Positions 8,520 to 17,457 are shown, counted from the stretch's first letter. The stretch is 64,000 bases of DNA from Deltaproteobacteria bacterium (GCA_016704445.1 JADJAE010000009.1:62001-126000), one strand, 5' to 3'. Notes: generated by a model from the letters alone, not told the origin. Translations and numbers: made by a program.

Positions 8520-10529
8520 TCACGGCTGGACCCGGAGGATGTACTGCCCTTCGCCGGAGTCGCGCGAGGCGTCGACCATGATCCAGACCGGGCCGGGGTC
8601 GACGGTGACGCGCTGCGAATTGGTGAAGCACGCGAGCTGGTTGGTCTGGAGCCCGGCGCACTGCCGCTGGCGCACGTAGGTGACCTGGTTGCTGGTCACG
8701 AGCAGCACGTTGATCGACATGCGCGTCGCCGCGTTGAAGAGCAGCACGTCCTCGCCCAGGAAGCCCCCGCCGCAGGTTCCGGAGTGGGAGCCCAGGGCGG
8801 TGGTGGTGCGGCCGATGACGGTGCCCCCGGCGGTGACGTCGAAGAGCACCCGAGCGCCGCAGTTGCCGGGCGCGATGGGGGCGCTGCGGGTGAGCCGCAG
8901 CGTGAAGGGCCCGCCGCGCGCGCTGGGGTCGTCGACCACCACGTAGACCACCCGCGGCGCCGTGCTCGACCCGCGTCCGCGGAGGAACACCCTCGCGTCC
9001 CGCGCCCGCTGCGTCGCGTCGCCGTTGCAGCCGACCTCCGCCCCGCCGCAGGCGTCGCGCACCGACACCACCGGGTCGCCGTCTCCTCCCATCGGCGACG
9101 CCTCGGCCAGCAGGTCGACGTCGCCAGGGATCGTCACCGCGTAGACCAGGTCGGGGCCTGCGCCGCCGCACGAGCTCACGAAGTCGCTGGTGCGCCCCGC
9201 GGTGCTCCCCGCGCGGGAGAGCGTGGTGGTCGCGCCCGTGAGGTCGAGGGGGATCGCGTGGGCGCAGTCCTCGCCGGGCACGATGCACACGCCGCCCTCG
9301 TCGGTCATCCCGTCGCAGTCGTCGTCGATGGCGTTGCAGCGCTCCGTCGCCCCGGGGTGGATCGCCGGGTCGGCGTCGTTGCAGTCGGTGCCCCGCGCGC
9401 ACACCGCGCCGCTCACGCGCGCCGCCGCGGAGCCGTCGCCGTCGGCGTCGATGGCGGTCGAGCGGCACATCCGCGCGGCCGGGTCGCAGAGGTCCGCGGT
9501 GCACGGGTCGGAGTCGCTGCAGTTTCTCGGGGTGCCGCCTCCGGCGCACTGGCCGGTGCTCAGGCTGCAGCTCGCCCCGGTCGCGCAGTAGCTGTCGCAG
9601 TACCCGGCGATGGGGGTGTTGCGACACCCCAACATGGGATCGCAGGCGGCGGTCACGCAGGGCCCCGGGGCCGTGCAGGCCGAGGGGTTGGGCGTGTACA
9701 CGCATCGCCGCATGGCGTCGTCGCAGCGGTCGGTGGTGCACGCCACGCCGTCGTTGCACGCGGGGGCCACGCCGGCCACGCATCCCCGCATCGCGTCGCA
9801 GGTCTCCGCGCCGTTGCAGAAGCGGCCGTCGTCGCAGCGCGCGGTGTCGGCGGCGCTCGCGCACGTCCCGGTGGCGGGATCGCAGCGGTCGACGGTGCAC
9901 TCCACGCCGTCGTCGCAGCGCACCGCGGTGCCGGGCACGCAGCGGTTGGCCTCGCAGCGCTCGCGGCCGTTGCAGAGCGTGTCGTCCTGGCAGTTGGCGT
10001 CGGTGGTGCAGTCGACGCGCACGCAGTCCATGGTCGGGTTGCACACCTGGCGCGCGCCGCACACCGAGTCGTCAGCCCGGTGGACGCACGCGCCCGCGTC
10101 CTCGTCGCAGGAGTCCACCGTGCACTCCACGCCGTCGTCGCAGGATCGCCCGCAGCGGGACGTGGGCACGTCCGCCGGGGGGACGTCGCCCGCGTCGTCG
10201 CCGGTCGACCCGCCGTCCGCGACGTCGTCGCCGCCCGCGTCGGCGGAGCCAGCGTCGTCGCCGAGGTCGGTGGAGCCCGTGTCGGTGGAGCCCGCGTCCT
10301 CGGGGACGTCGAGCGCGACGGGGACGTCCTCGGCGACGTCGAGCGCGACGGGGACGTCCTCGGAGGGGCCGAGGTCGGGCACGACGCCGAGGTCCAAGGG
10401 AGCTCCCGAGTCCGCGGCCGAGTCCGCGGCCGAGTCGCGGCGATCGAGGCGGGCGGTGTCGGGGTCGACCAGGGCGGAGCAGGCGCTGGCTAGGGCGCCG
10501 CAGACGAGGATCCAGGAGGCCTTCGACAT
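8520..10529 (-). CDS. Cys-rich lipoprotein with MopE-type Asp motif
   Basis: 669 residues. Lipobox LASAC puts the lipidated Cys at 17. Residues about 25-120 are an acidic Val/Pro/Asp spacer. Residues about 120-390 hold tandem Cys-rich segments of the form CDDGVECTVDSCD, CNDGVACTTDRCD and SDPCTADLCD, as in many myxobacterial surface lipoproteins. Then comes DCNDADPAIHPGATERCNAIDDDCDG, a motif seen in MopE-like proteins and myxobacterial surface proteins. The C-terminal third is a beta-rich domain. Its ATG overlaps the preceding stop (TGATG), so it is coupled to the TPR/PEGA-like protein. Outer-membrane or surface location is likely; function unknown. Confidence 0.75.
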   Translation of the reverse strand: MSKASWILVCGALASACSALVDPDTARLDRRDSAADSAADSGAPLDLGVVPDLGPSEDVPVALDVAEDVPVALDVPEDAGSTDTGSTDLGDDAGSADAGGDDVADGGSTGDDAGDVPPADVPTSRCGRSCDDGVECTVDSCDEDAGACVHRADDSVCGARQVCNPTMDCVRVDCTTDANCQDDTLCNGRERCEANRCVPGTAVRCDDGVECTVDRCDPATGTCASAADTARCDDGRFCNGAETCDAMRGCVAGVAPACNDGVACTTDRCDDAMRRCVYTPNPSACTAPGPCVTAACDPMLGCRNTPIAGYCDSYCATGASCSLSTGQCAGGGTPRNCSDSDPCTADLCDPAARMCRSTAIDADGDGSAAARVSGAVCARGTDCNDADPAIHPGATERCNAIDDDCDGMTDEGGVCIVPGEDCAHAIPLDLTGATTTLSRAGSTAGRTSDFVSSCGGAGPDLVYAVTIPGDVDLLAEASPMGGDGDPVVSVRDACGGAEVGCNGDATQRARDARVFLRGRGSSTAPRVVYVVVDDPSARGGPFTLRLTRSAPIAPGNCGARVLFDVTAGGTVIGRTTTALGSHSGTCGGGFLGEDVLLFNAATRMSINVLLVTSNQVTYVRQRQCAGLQTNQLACFTNSQRVTVDPGPVWIMVDASRDSGEGQYILRVQP
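10296..10355 (-). repeat. Two 30-bp tandem units in the lipoprotein spacer
   Basis: Units at 10296-10325 and 10326-10355 differ at one base and encode the repeated decapeptide EDVPVALDVA/P. Replication slippage in a linker region is the likely origin. Confidence 0.85.
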
Positions 10530-11581
10530 CAGAAGCTCCCGCTGACGGAGAGCGTCGCGCCGCTGGACGAGGCCGTCGCTCCGACACGGACCGGCGCGCG
10601 GAAATCGGTCTTCAGGAAGAGCACCACCGAGGCGACGGTGCCCACGAGCGTGACGCCCATCGCGACGTCGGACCACATCGCGAGCTGCGAGGCGCGCGTG
10701 GCCTCGTCGTGCCCGCGGGCCTGGAGCGCCGCGGTGTTGCCCGCGCCGCCTTGGATCTCGTTGACCGTCGCGTCGAAGTCCGAGTTGGCGGAGAGGGCGA
10801 GGGCGCCCGCGGTGATCCAGCCGACGGCGGCGGCGCCGGTGAGGCCAGCCACGGCGTAGAAGACCGCGGGAGGCGGGCCTCGTCGCGGGGCGTCGGTGTG
10901 AGGGTCTTGGGAGGGCGCCGTCGGGGCTACGGTCGGGGGTGGTGGCGTCGCGGCGACGACGGGCGCGGGGGCGACGACCGGGAGGGGGGTGGGCGCCATG
11001 GCGGGGCGCTCGAGGGTGAGGTTGAGCACCTGGGCCTGGCCCGCGGCGATGTCGACCTCGCGGTGCACGGTGGTGTAGCCCTCGCCGAGGGCCTCGACGA
11101 CGTGGTGGCCGGGCATGACGTGCGTGGGCCTGCCGAGGGAGATCGCCTGGCCGTCGACGGTGACCGCGAGGCCCATGGCGTCGGGCGGGGAGACGGTGAG
11201 CTGGAGCGAGCCGACGCGCGAGCGCAGCTGGGCGATCTGGGCCTCGACCTGGGTGACCTGCGCCGCCGGGGCCGACGGGCTCTCCACGAGGAACTGCTCG
11301 AAGTGCGCGATCGCCTCGATGGGCCGGTCGAGGTGCGTGTAGCAGTTGGCCATGTTCACCCGCACCGACGGGTGCGGCGCGAGGCGGTACGCGCTCTGGA
11401 ACTCCTCCAGCGCCGCGGCCCACTGCCCCCGCGTGGCGGTCGCGACGCCGAGCTGGAAGTGCCGCCGCGCCTCGGCCCGGTCGGCCACCGAGGGGCCCTC
11501 CGGCGGGGTCTGCGCGCTCGCGGCGCCTCCCACGGACAAGGCACCCAGCAGGACCAGCGGAGCGAACCACGAACGTTGCAA
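10529..11581 (-). CDS. Exported TPR and PEGA-like domain protein with membrane anchor
   Basis: 350 residues. A TTG at 11581 is chosen as start: GGAGGT lies five bases before it (11587-11592), and it begins a signal peptide (RSWFAPLVLLGALSVGGAASAQ); no ATG or GTG fits. Residues about 35-110 are two TPR-like helix pairs (EARRHFQLGVATATRGQW, NMANCYTHLDRPIEAIAHFEQ). Residues about 120-195 form a small beta domain like PEGA (SLQLTVSPPDAMGLAVTVDG, HHVVEALGEGYTTVHREVDI). A Pro-rich linker and two hydrophobic segments follow. This layout is very common in myxobacteria; the role is unknown. It is coupled to the Cys-rich lipoprotein downstream. Confidence 0.75.
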   Translation of the reverse strand: MQRSWFAPLVLLGALSVGGAASAQTPPEGPSVADRAEARRHFQLGVATATRGQWAAALEEFQSAYRLAPHPSVRVNMANCYTHLDRPIEAIAHFEQFLVESPSAPAAQVTQVEAQIAQLRSRVGSLQLTVSPPDAMGLAVTVDGQAISLGRPTHVMPGHHVVEALGEGYTTVHREVDIAAGQAQVLNLTLERPAMAPTPLPVVAPAPVVAATPPPPTVAPTAPSQDPHTDAPRRGPPPAVFYAVAGLTGAAAVGWITAGALALSANSDFDATVNEIQGGAGNTAALQARGHDEATRASQLAMWSDVAMGVTLVGTVASVVLFLKTDFRAPVRVGATASSSGATLSVSGSF

Positions 11582-11691
11582 GACGCACCTCCAGGGCTTC
11601 GCCGGCCGGATGCGCGAGGGCGCCCCGGGACCGTGCAAAGGGACGAGCGACAGTACCAGACCCCGCGGTCGGCCCGCAGCGGTCGCGGCGC

Positions 11692-12495
11692 TCAGATGAT
11701 CTTGATCGTGCTCGGGTCGAAGTTGGCGGGGGCGGGCTTGGGGTCGAGCTTGCGCAGGGTGTCGACGATCGTGCGGGCGACCACCACGTTGCGGTACCAC
11801 TTGCGGTCGGCGGGGACGACGTACCACGGCGCCGACCGGGTGGAGCACCGGGAGAGCGCGATCTCATACGCCTCCTGGTATTCGTTCCAGAGGGCGCGCT
11901 CCTTGAGGTCGTTGGGGTCGAACTTCCAGATCTTCGCCTCGTCGGCGAGGCGCTCCTCCAGCCGTCGCTTCTGCTCCTCCCGGGAGATGTGCAGGAAGAA
12001 CTTGAGCACCGTCGTGCCGGTCGCCGTGAGGTTCTCCTCGAAGCGGTTGATGACGTCGTAGCGCTTCTCGATCTCCTTCGCCGGCGCCAGCGAGTGCACC
12101 CTCACCACGAGCACGTCCTCGTAGTGCGAGCGGTTGAAGATCCCGATGTTTCCCCGGCGCGGCACGCGGCTGTGGATGCGCCAGAGGAAGTCGTGGTCGC
12201 GCTCCTCCTCGGAGGGCGCCTTGAAGCTCATGATCTCCACGCCCGTCGGGTTGATGCCCGACAGCACGCTCTTGACCGTGCCGTCCTTGCCGCCGGTGTC
12301 CATCGCCTGGAGGATCACCAGCAGGGCCCGCTTGTTCTCCGCGTAGAGCCGCTCCTGGAGGTCGTTCATCTCCAGCCGGTCACGCTCGAGCTGCGCCAGC
12401 CCCTCGGCCTTGTCGTTCACGCCCTCCGTGCTGGCCGGGTCGTAGTCCTTCAGTCTCACCTTGCTGCCCGGCTTGATCAGGATCGCTTCCGCCAT
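11692..12495 (-). CDS. ppk2: Polyphosphate kinase 2 family protein
   Basis: 267 residues starting MAEAILIKPGSKVRLKDYDP. PPK2 enzymes use polyphosphate to phosphorylate AMP, ADP or GDP in the cytosol. The Walker A motif AMDTGGKDGT is at about 64-73 and the Walker B/lid region is FNRSHYEDVLVVRVH, followed by an Arg-rich lid (SREEQKRRLEERL). The single-domain length fits class I or III PPK2. The class, and so nucleotide preference, cannot be settled by eye. It stands alone, 110 bases upstream of the TTG-start gene. Confidence 0.93.
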   Translation of the reverse strand: MAEAILIKPGSKVRLKDYDPASTEGVNDKAEGLAQLERDRLEMNDLQERLYAENKRALLVILQAMDTGGKDGTVKSVLSGINPTGVEIMSFKAPSEEERDHDFLWRIHSRVPRRGNIGIFNRSHYEDVLVVRVHSLAPAKEIEKRYDVINRFEENLTATGTTVLKFFLHISREEQKRRLEERLADEAKIWKFDPNDLKERALWNEYQEAYEIALSRCSTRSAPWYVVPADRKWYRNVVVARTIVDTLRKLDPKPAPANFDPSTIKII

Positions 12496-12604
12496 TCGCC
12501 GCACCCTCCGTTCGCGCCGATGGTGCGCGCGATGGGTGCGCTGCGACAAGCCCGCCCGTTGCTCCTGTCGCGGGCGTGGCTAGAGTCCGGCCCCAACACC
12601 CAAG

Positions 12605-13240
12605 ATGCCCGCCACTCCCGACCTCGACGAACTCCGCCGCCAGCGCCAGCAACTCCTCGACCGCATCTCCTGGTGGGAGCATCACCGGCACTCCGCGCTC
12701 GTGCCCGTGGTGCTCGTCTGCTTCGGCGCGGGCTACGGCCTCGGGTGGCTCGCGCACCTGCTCCTCGGCCTGCCCTACCAGCTCGGCTATCTGGCCGCCA
12801 TCGCGAGCGTCTTCGTGAGCGGCCGCTGGCTCGACCGCGCCTTCGCCCCGCAGCGCCTCGACGCCATCGACGGCCAGATCGCCCGGCTCGAGCGCTCGCT
12901 CAAGTCGCAGTCGGCCGCGCCCGCAGCCCAGCGCAGCAGCGCCTCGCTGAACTCCGTCGGCCGCTCCAGGTTCGAGAGGTGGCCCGCCCCCTCGATCACC
13001 TCCACGCGCGCTCCGGCAATGGCCTCGCCCATCGCCGCGTGCTCGGCGGGAGGGGTGATCGTGTCGCGCGACCCGACCAGCAGCAGCGTCGGGCAGCGGA
13101 GGGTGCCCAGCGTTGCCGTCGCGTCGGCCCGGTCGCGCATGGCGAGCAGCGCGTCGGTGATGCCGCCGACGGACTGCTCCATGGCCCACGCCCGCAGGGT
13201 CGCCCGCACGGACTCGGTCGCGTCCGGCGCCAGCAGGTGA
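12605..13240 (+). CDS. Small membrane protein; 3' part overlaps the convergent hydrolase
   Basis: Only the first 105 or so residues look like protein: an N-terminal helix (PDLDELRRQRQQLLDRISWWEHH), two transmembrane segments (ALVPVVLVCFGAGYGLGWLA, LGYLAAIASVFVSGRWL) and a helix (LDAIDGQIARLERSLKSQ). After that the frame stays open for about 105 more codons but reads Arg/Ser/Ala-rich sequence that is antisense to the hydrolase gene. The native stop seems to have been lost, or the tail is simply unused coding. No family is recognised. Confidence 0.5.
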   Translation: MPATPDLDELRRQRQQLLDRISWWEHHRHSALVPVVLVCFGAGYGLGWLAHLLLGLPYQLGYLAAIASVFVSGRWLDRAFAPQRLDAIDGQIARLERSLKSQSAAPAAQRSSASLNSVGRSRFERWPAPSITSTRAPAMASPIAACSAGGVIVSRDPTSSSVGQRRVPSVAVASARSRMASSASVMPPTDCSMAHARRVARTDSVASGASR

Positions 13241-13683
13241 GGGAGCATCTTCTCGATGAGGCCGCCGGGGCCCTTCGCGCGCACGAGCCCCAGGTTGAGC
13301 ACCCGCCCCGCGCGGGTCTCGGGGCTGTCGGCCGCGGCGCGGGTGTCGGCCAGCACCAGGGCGCCCAGGCGTTGTGGCGCGCGGGCCGCGAGGCGCAGCG
13401 CCACGTAGCCGCCGAGGGAGAGCCCGACCAGGGTCACCCGATCGAGGCGGAGAGCGTCGAGGGAGGCCAGCACGGCGTCGACGTAGCCGTCGAGCGAAGG
13501 GGGATCGCAGGTCATCCGGGGCGCGGAGCCGAAGCCAGGGAGGTCGAGGGTCACCGCGCGGTGACCGCCCGCGGCGAGGGCCTCGGACTGCGCCGACCAC
13601 ATCCGTCGGTCGATGGGGAAGGAGTGCAGGAGCACCCACGGGTCGCCGTGGCCGAGGTCCGTCACCGAGGGCAGCGTGGTCAT
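12787..13683 (-). CDS. Alpha/beta hydrolase with extended C-terminus
   Basis: 298 residues. Core features: WVLLHSFPIDRRMW (oxyanion region), nucleophile elbow VGLSLGGY with Ser, acid strand PTLLLVGSRDTITPP, and catalytic His in IEGAGHLSNLERP. This is the layout of the 3-oxoadipate enol-lactonase/BioH-like group, where PF00561 members are usually 255-270 residues. The fold should end at about EALLRWAAGAAD; the last 35 residues are basic and antisense to the neighbouring plus-strand gene. Substrate cannot be named. Confidence 0.85.
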   Translation of the reverse strand: MTTLPSVTDLGHGDPWVLLHSFPIDRRMWSAQSEALAAGGHRAVTLDLPGFGSAPRMTCDPPSLDGYVDAVLASLDALRLDRVTLVGLSLGGYVALRLAARAPQRLGALVLADTRAAADSPETRAGRVLNLGLVRAKGPGGLIEKMLPHLLAPDATESVRATLRAWAMEQSVGGITDALLAMRDRADATATLGTLRCPTLLLVGSRDTITPPAEHAAMGEAIAGARVEVIEGAGHLSNLERPTEFSEALLRWAAGAADCDLSERSSRAIWPSMASRRCGAKARSSQRPLTKTLAMAAR

Positions 13684-13750
13684 GCTGCGGGAGGGTAGCG
13701 CCGCGCCGCTCGGCTTGCGACGGGGGCGGAACTCCCGTAGGCGGAGACCC

Positions 13751-15142
13751 GTGAAGCGAGCGACCCTCCGACTGCTGGCGCTGGGAGCGATCACCGCGGG
13801 CGCGACGGCGCCCTCCGCGGCGCTCGCCAACGGCAGGTTTCCCGCGGCGCAGCAGGTGGTGCTCGGCCCCGGGCTGCGCTCCGACGTCATCGCGCTGCGC
13901 ACCACCTTCGGGCTGCTGGTGAGCCGCGACGGCGGCCGAAATTTCCGCTGGTTCTGCGAGGACCTCCTCTTCTTCCCCTTCGTCCCGGGGCTCACCTTCG
14001 ACCCGCCGGTGGAGGTGAGCGCTCGCGGCGAGGTGGTGCTCGGCTTCGAGGACGGCGCCCACTCGCTCACCGACGGCTGCGACGTCACCGACCTTCGGAG
14101 CGTGTCGCACCGGGAGATCACCGACCTCGCGGCCACCCCCGACGGCGCCACCCTCTACGCCTCCGAGAGCACCACCGGCTCCCGCAGCTACGTCCTCCGC
14201 TCCGACGCCTCGCTCTCCTTCCAGCGCATGGGAGCAGGGGTCGCCGGGCTGCGCTTCGTCACCGTCGAGGTAGCAGCCTCGCGGCCCGACCGGGTCTACG
14301 CCGCGGGCTTCGACGACTCGCCCTCGCGCACCCCCCGGCTGCTGCGCAGCGACGACGGCGGGGCCACCCTGGTGGCCCTCAACCCGGCCACCTCCCTCGG
14401 CGACGAGGCGTACATCTCCGGGGTCGATCCGACGAACCCCGACGTGGTCTATGTGCGCGTGGTGCAGGGCTTCGGCTCGACCCTGCTGCGCAGCGACGAC
14501 GGGGGAGAGCACCTCTCGGTCGTCGGCCGCACCGGCGACCCGATGGTCGGCTTCGCCATCTCCGACGACGGAGCGACGGTCTGGTACGGCAGCGCCGACG
14601 ACGGGCTCCACCGCTCCACCGACCGCGGGCTGCACTTTACCTCCCTCGGTATGATCCCGGCGCTCGGGCTGCGCTACCACGGCGGGGCCCTCTGGCTGGT
14701 CACCGACTGGCTGCGCCAGCCCTGGGCCCTCGGTCGCTCCATGGACGGGGGGGAGCACTTCGAGGGCGTGCTGCGCTTCGAAGACGTCCCCGGGCCGCCC
14801 GAGTGTTCCTCTCCCTCCGAGGGGACCGCCATCTGCACCGACCGCTGGCCGGCCTTCCGCGCGACCATCGAAGCCCCCGAGAGGCCCGACGCCGGGGCCC
14901 GCGTGGACGCCCCGACGCCCGACGCCTCCCCGTCCGATGCTCCGGTCGACGCCCCGGTCGACGCCCCGGTCGATGCTCCAGGCGCCTCCGCGAGCGCAGA
15001 CTCCGGGGCGCCTCGCATCTCCGCCGGCAAGGACTGCGGCTGCCACACGGCCCCGATCGGCGGCTCCCCCGGTGCCTTCGCCCTCCTGGGCCTGGCGGTC
15101 CTTCGTCGAAGACGAGTTTCGATTGCGACGGGATTGCAGTAG
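13751..15142 (+). CDS. Exported beta-propeller-like protein with MYXO-CTERM-type C-terminus
   Basis: 463 residues from GTG 13751, with a signal peptide (ATLRLLALGAITAGATAPSAALA). Four Asp-box-like motifs (LLRSDDGGATL, LLRSDDGGEHL, LHRSTDRGLHF, GRSMDGGEHF) at regular spacing indicate a BNR/sialidase-type propeller with no visible catalytic set. Near the C-terminus an APVDA repeat (14940-14980) is followed by DCGCHTAP, a hydrophobic helix (GGSPGAFALLGLAVL) and RRRR, matching the MYXO-CTERM tripartite surface-sorting signal. It should be retained in or on the outer membrane after processing. Confidence 0.8.
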   Translation: MKRATLRLLALGAITAGATAPSAALANGRFPAAQQVVLGPGLRSDVIALRTTFGLLVSRDGGRNFRWFCEDLLFFPFVPGLTFDPPVEVSARGEVVLGFEDGAHSLTDGCDVTDLRSVSHREITDLAATPDGATLYASESTTGSRSYVLRSDASLSFQRMGAGVAGLRFVTVEVAASRPDRVYAAGFDDSPSRTPRLLRSDDGGATLVALNPATSLGDEAYISGVDPTNPDVVYVRVVQGFGSTLLRSDDGGEHLSVVGRTGDPMVGFAISDDGATVWYGSADDGLHRSTDRGLHFTSLGMIPALGLRYHGGALWLVTDWLRQPWALGRSMDGGEHFEGVLRFEDVPGPPECSSPSEGTAICTDRWPAFRATIEAPERPDAGARVDAPTPDASPSDAPVDAPVDAPVDAPGASASADSGAPRISAGKDCGCHTAPIGGSPGAFALLGLAVLRRRRVSIATGLQ

Positions 15143-15145
15143 CAT
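15117..15145 (+). promoter_or_regulatory. Possible promoter and operator of the Fur-type gene
   Basis: TTTCGA (15117-15122), a 17-base gap and TAGCAT (15140-15145) form a weak promoter that overlaps the end of the previous gene. Inside it lies ATTGC-N7-TTGCA (15122-15138), the same arrangement as in front of the TonB receptor (32388-32404 on the minus strand). It may be a metal-repressor site; two copies only, so this is inference. Confidence 0.35.
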
Positions 15146-15166
15146 CACGACTCAGAGGTGAGCTTG

Positions 15167-15622
15167 ATGACCAACCGAGGGCGAAACAGCCTGAGTGCAG
15201 AGGAGATCCGGGAGCGGGTGCGCGCGACCGGGCTGCGCGTGACGGCGCCTCGGGTGGCGGTGATCCAGCAGCTCCAGCAGGCGCAGGCCCCGGTGACGCA
15301 CGCCGAGCTGGCGACGGCGCTGGCCACCCAGGGCTGGGACCGCGCGACGATCTATCGCAACCTCACCGACCTCACCGAGGCGAAGCTCCTCCAGCGCACG
15401 GACGTGGGCGACCACGTGTGGCGCTTCGAGCTCTACCGGGAGAAGGGCGGGGCCGACCACGCCGACGCGCGGCACCCCCACTTCGTGTGCGGCGACTGCG
15501 GCGAGGTGCAGTGCCTGCCGCTGGACACCGTGCGGGTGGTGGGCGGCCGCGGGCTCCCGAAGTCGCTCAAGGGCGACGCGGTGGAGATCCAGGTCAAGGG
15601 CCGTTGCGACCGCTGCGCGTGA
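15167..15622 (+). CDS. Fur-family metal-responsive regulator (Zur-like)
   Basis: 151 residues from ATG 15167, with AGAGG at 15154-15158 as the ribosome site; a GTG at 15158 is less likely because it overlaps that site. The N-terminal winged helix shows SAEEIRERVRATGLRVTAPR and the recognition helix DRATIYRNLTDL. The C-terminal zinc site has HPHFVCGDCGEVQCL and CDRC, giving the two Cys pairs of structural zinc. The next gene, 8 bases away, is a ZIP/permease fusion, so zinc control (Zur) is the best guess over Fur or PerR. It probably represses its own operon and perhaps the TonB receptor gene at 32 kb. Confidence 0.9.
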   Translation: MTNRGRNSLSAEEIRERVRATGLRVTAPRVAVIQQLQQAQAPVTHAELATALATQGWDRATIYRNLTDLTEAKLLQRTDVGDHVWRFELYREKGGADHADARHPHFVCGDCGEVQCLPLDTVRVVGGRGLPKSLKGDAVEIQVKGRCDRCA

Positions 15623-15630
15623 ACTGATCG

Positions 15631-17457
15631 GTGCTCCTCCCTGCGCTCTTGTTGTCGGTCCTGGGATTGCTCCTGGGGGCCGCCCTGGTCACCCTCGGTA
15701 GGCGGCAGGCCCTGGCCTCGGCCTCCCTCGACGGCTTCAGCCTGGGCTTCGTCCCGGCGGTGCTGGCGCTGCGGATGCTCCCGCACGCCATGGAGTCCCT
15801 CGGCTTCCGGGCGCTGGCCCTGGCGGTTCTCTCCTACGCGGTCTTCTGGTGGGTCGACCGTCGGGCGCACGCCCGCGACCACGCGGCCTCGCACCCCTTC
15901 CACCCCGCGGCGGGGGCCGGGGCGGGGCTCCTCGTGCCCATGCTCGCGCTGCACGGGATGAGCGACGGGGCGGCGCTCACGGTGGCGCTCTCCACCCACG
16001 GCGTCGGTCTCAGCGTGGCCGCCGCGCTGATTCTCCATCGTATGCCCGAGGGGCTCTTCATCGCCTCGTCGATGCTGCCCAGCTCGGGCAGCCGCAAGAC
16101 CGCCCTGGCCCTCGTGGCGCTGGTGCTCTCCACGATCATCGGCGCGGTGCTCGGGCAGGCGCTGCTCGACGCGATCCCCGACGCGCTCTTCGACGGGGCG
16201 CTCTCCCTCGGCGTCGGGGCGATGCTCCGCCTCGCGATGCACTCCCACGCGCCGCCGCCGGCCAACGCCAGGGCGCGCACCGTCTCCGGCCTGACCTTCC
16301 TCGGGGGCGTCGCGCTGATGCTCGCGCTGCCCGATCCGGAGGGCCTCTTTCGCCTCTCGCTCCCGCAGGAGCTCTCCGTGGAGGGGGCGCTCCTCCCGCT
16401 CTTCATCGAGACCGCTCCGTCGATGCTGCTCGGCGTGCTCGGCGCGGGGCTGCTGCGCACCATGACCCGCGCCCGTCCCGACGCGTGGCTGCGCGGCGAC
16501 GGGAGCGCGCTACAGGCCCTGCGCGGCATGGTCTTCGGGGTGCCTCTCCAGGTGTGCTCGTGCGGGGTGCTGCCGGTGGCGCAGCGGCTGCTGCGGTCGT
16601 CGCTGCCCATCGCGGCGGTGACGGCGTTCATGCTCGGCACCCCGGAGTTCGACGTCGGAGCCTTCGTCCTCTCGGTGCGCCTGCTGGGCCTGCCCCTGGC
16701 GCTTGCGCGCCTCGCGGCCGGGGTGGCGCTGGCCTTCGGCGTGGGGCTCGCGGCCGCCGCGGTGGCCCGGCGTCTCCCGCTGCGCGTCCCGTCGACGCCG
16801 ATGCGCCGCGCGGGGCTGCTCTCCGCGCCGTCTGCGCTGCCGAGCGCTCCGCCTCCCGCCGATCGCTCCCTCGCGGGGGTGCTGCGCGCCGGGCTCGACA
16901 GCTTCGATCAGGTCGCGGCCTGGTACGTGTTTGGCCTGCTGCTCGCGGTGGGCTTCGAGGCCGCGATGCCGCCGCACTCGCTGGCCCGCCTCCTCGGCGC
17001 CTGGGACGTCCCGCTGACGGCGCTGCTCGCGGTGCCGATCTACGTCTGCGCCCAGGGGGCGATGCCGCTGGCGGCGATGATGGTGCACAAGGGCCTCTCT
17101 CCGGGCGCGGCGCTGGCGCTGCTGCTGGTGGGTCCGGCGGCCAACGTCGCGGCGTGGCGGATGCTGCGCTCGGCCCTCGGCGCGCGCGTGGCGTGGACCT
17201 TCGCGGGAGCCTCGGTGCTCGGGGCCATGGCGCTCGGAGCGCTCGTCAACCGGGTGGTCCCTTCGTCGACGCTGCCGGAGATCCATGTGCTTGCGGCGCA
17301 CGAGCACCACCCGTGGGAGCTGGGCGCCGCGACGGTGCTGGGGCTGCTGCTGGTGAACAGCGTGCTTCGGCTGGGGCCCCGCGGGTGGATCGCGACCATG
17401 AGCCCCTCCGGTGCATCTTCCGGGGAGCACCAGCACCACCACCATCATCCGCACTGA
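15631..17457 (+). CDS. Fusion of ZIP-family metal transporter and COG0701-type permease
   Basis: 608 residues from GTG 15631, 8 bases after the regulator stop. Residues 1-205 are ZIP-like with eight helices and the signature His motifs HGMSDG (108-113) and HRMPEG (136-141), which form the metal site in ZIP proteins. Residues about 245-590 are a second membrane domain with PLQVCSCGVLPVAQ (about 305-318) and QGAMPLAAMM, the repeat motifs of the YraQ/ArsP-type permease family (UPF0718). The C-terminus is His-rich (GEHQHHHHHPH). The family's usual transport role is efflux of metalloid or organic compounds; here metal uptake or exchange is more likely from context. Fusion of the two domains is unusual. 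Confidence 0.8.
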   Translation: MLLPALLLSVLGLLLGAALVTLGRRQALASASLDGFSLGFVPAVLALRMLPHAMESLGFRALALAVLSYAVFWWVDRRAHARDHAASHPFHPAAGAGAGLLVPMLALHGMSDGAALTVALSTHGVGLSVAAALILHRMPEGLFIASSMLPSSGSRKTALALVALVLSTIIGAVLGQALLDAIPDALFDGALSLGVGAMLRLAMHSHAPPPANARARTVSGLTFLGGVALMLALPDPEGLFRLSLPQELSVEGALLPLFIETAPSMLLGVLGAGLLRTMTRARPDAWLRGDGSALQALRGMVFGVPLQVCSCGVLPVAQRLLRSSLPIAAVTAFMLGTPEFDVGAFVLSVRLLGLPLALARLAAGVALAFGVGLAAAAVARRLPLRVPSTPMRRAGLLSAPSALPSAPPPADRSLAGVLRAGLDSFDQVAAWYVFGLLLAVGFEAAMPPHSLARLLGAWDVPLTALLAVPIYVCAQGAMPLAAMMVHKGLSPGAALALLLVGPAANVAAWRMLRSALGARVAWTFAGASVLGAMALGALVNRVVPSSTLPEIHVLAAHEHHPWELGAATVLGLLLVNSVLRLGPRGWIATMSPSGASSGEHQHHHHHPH

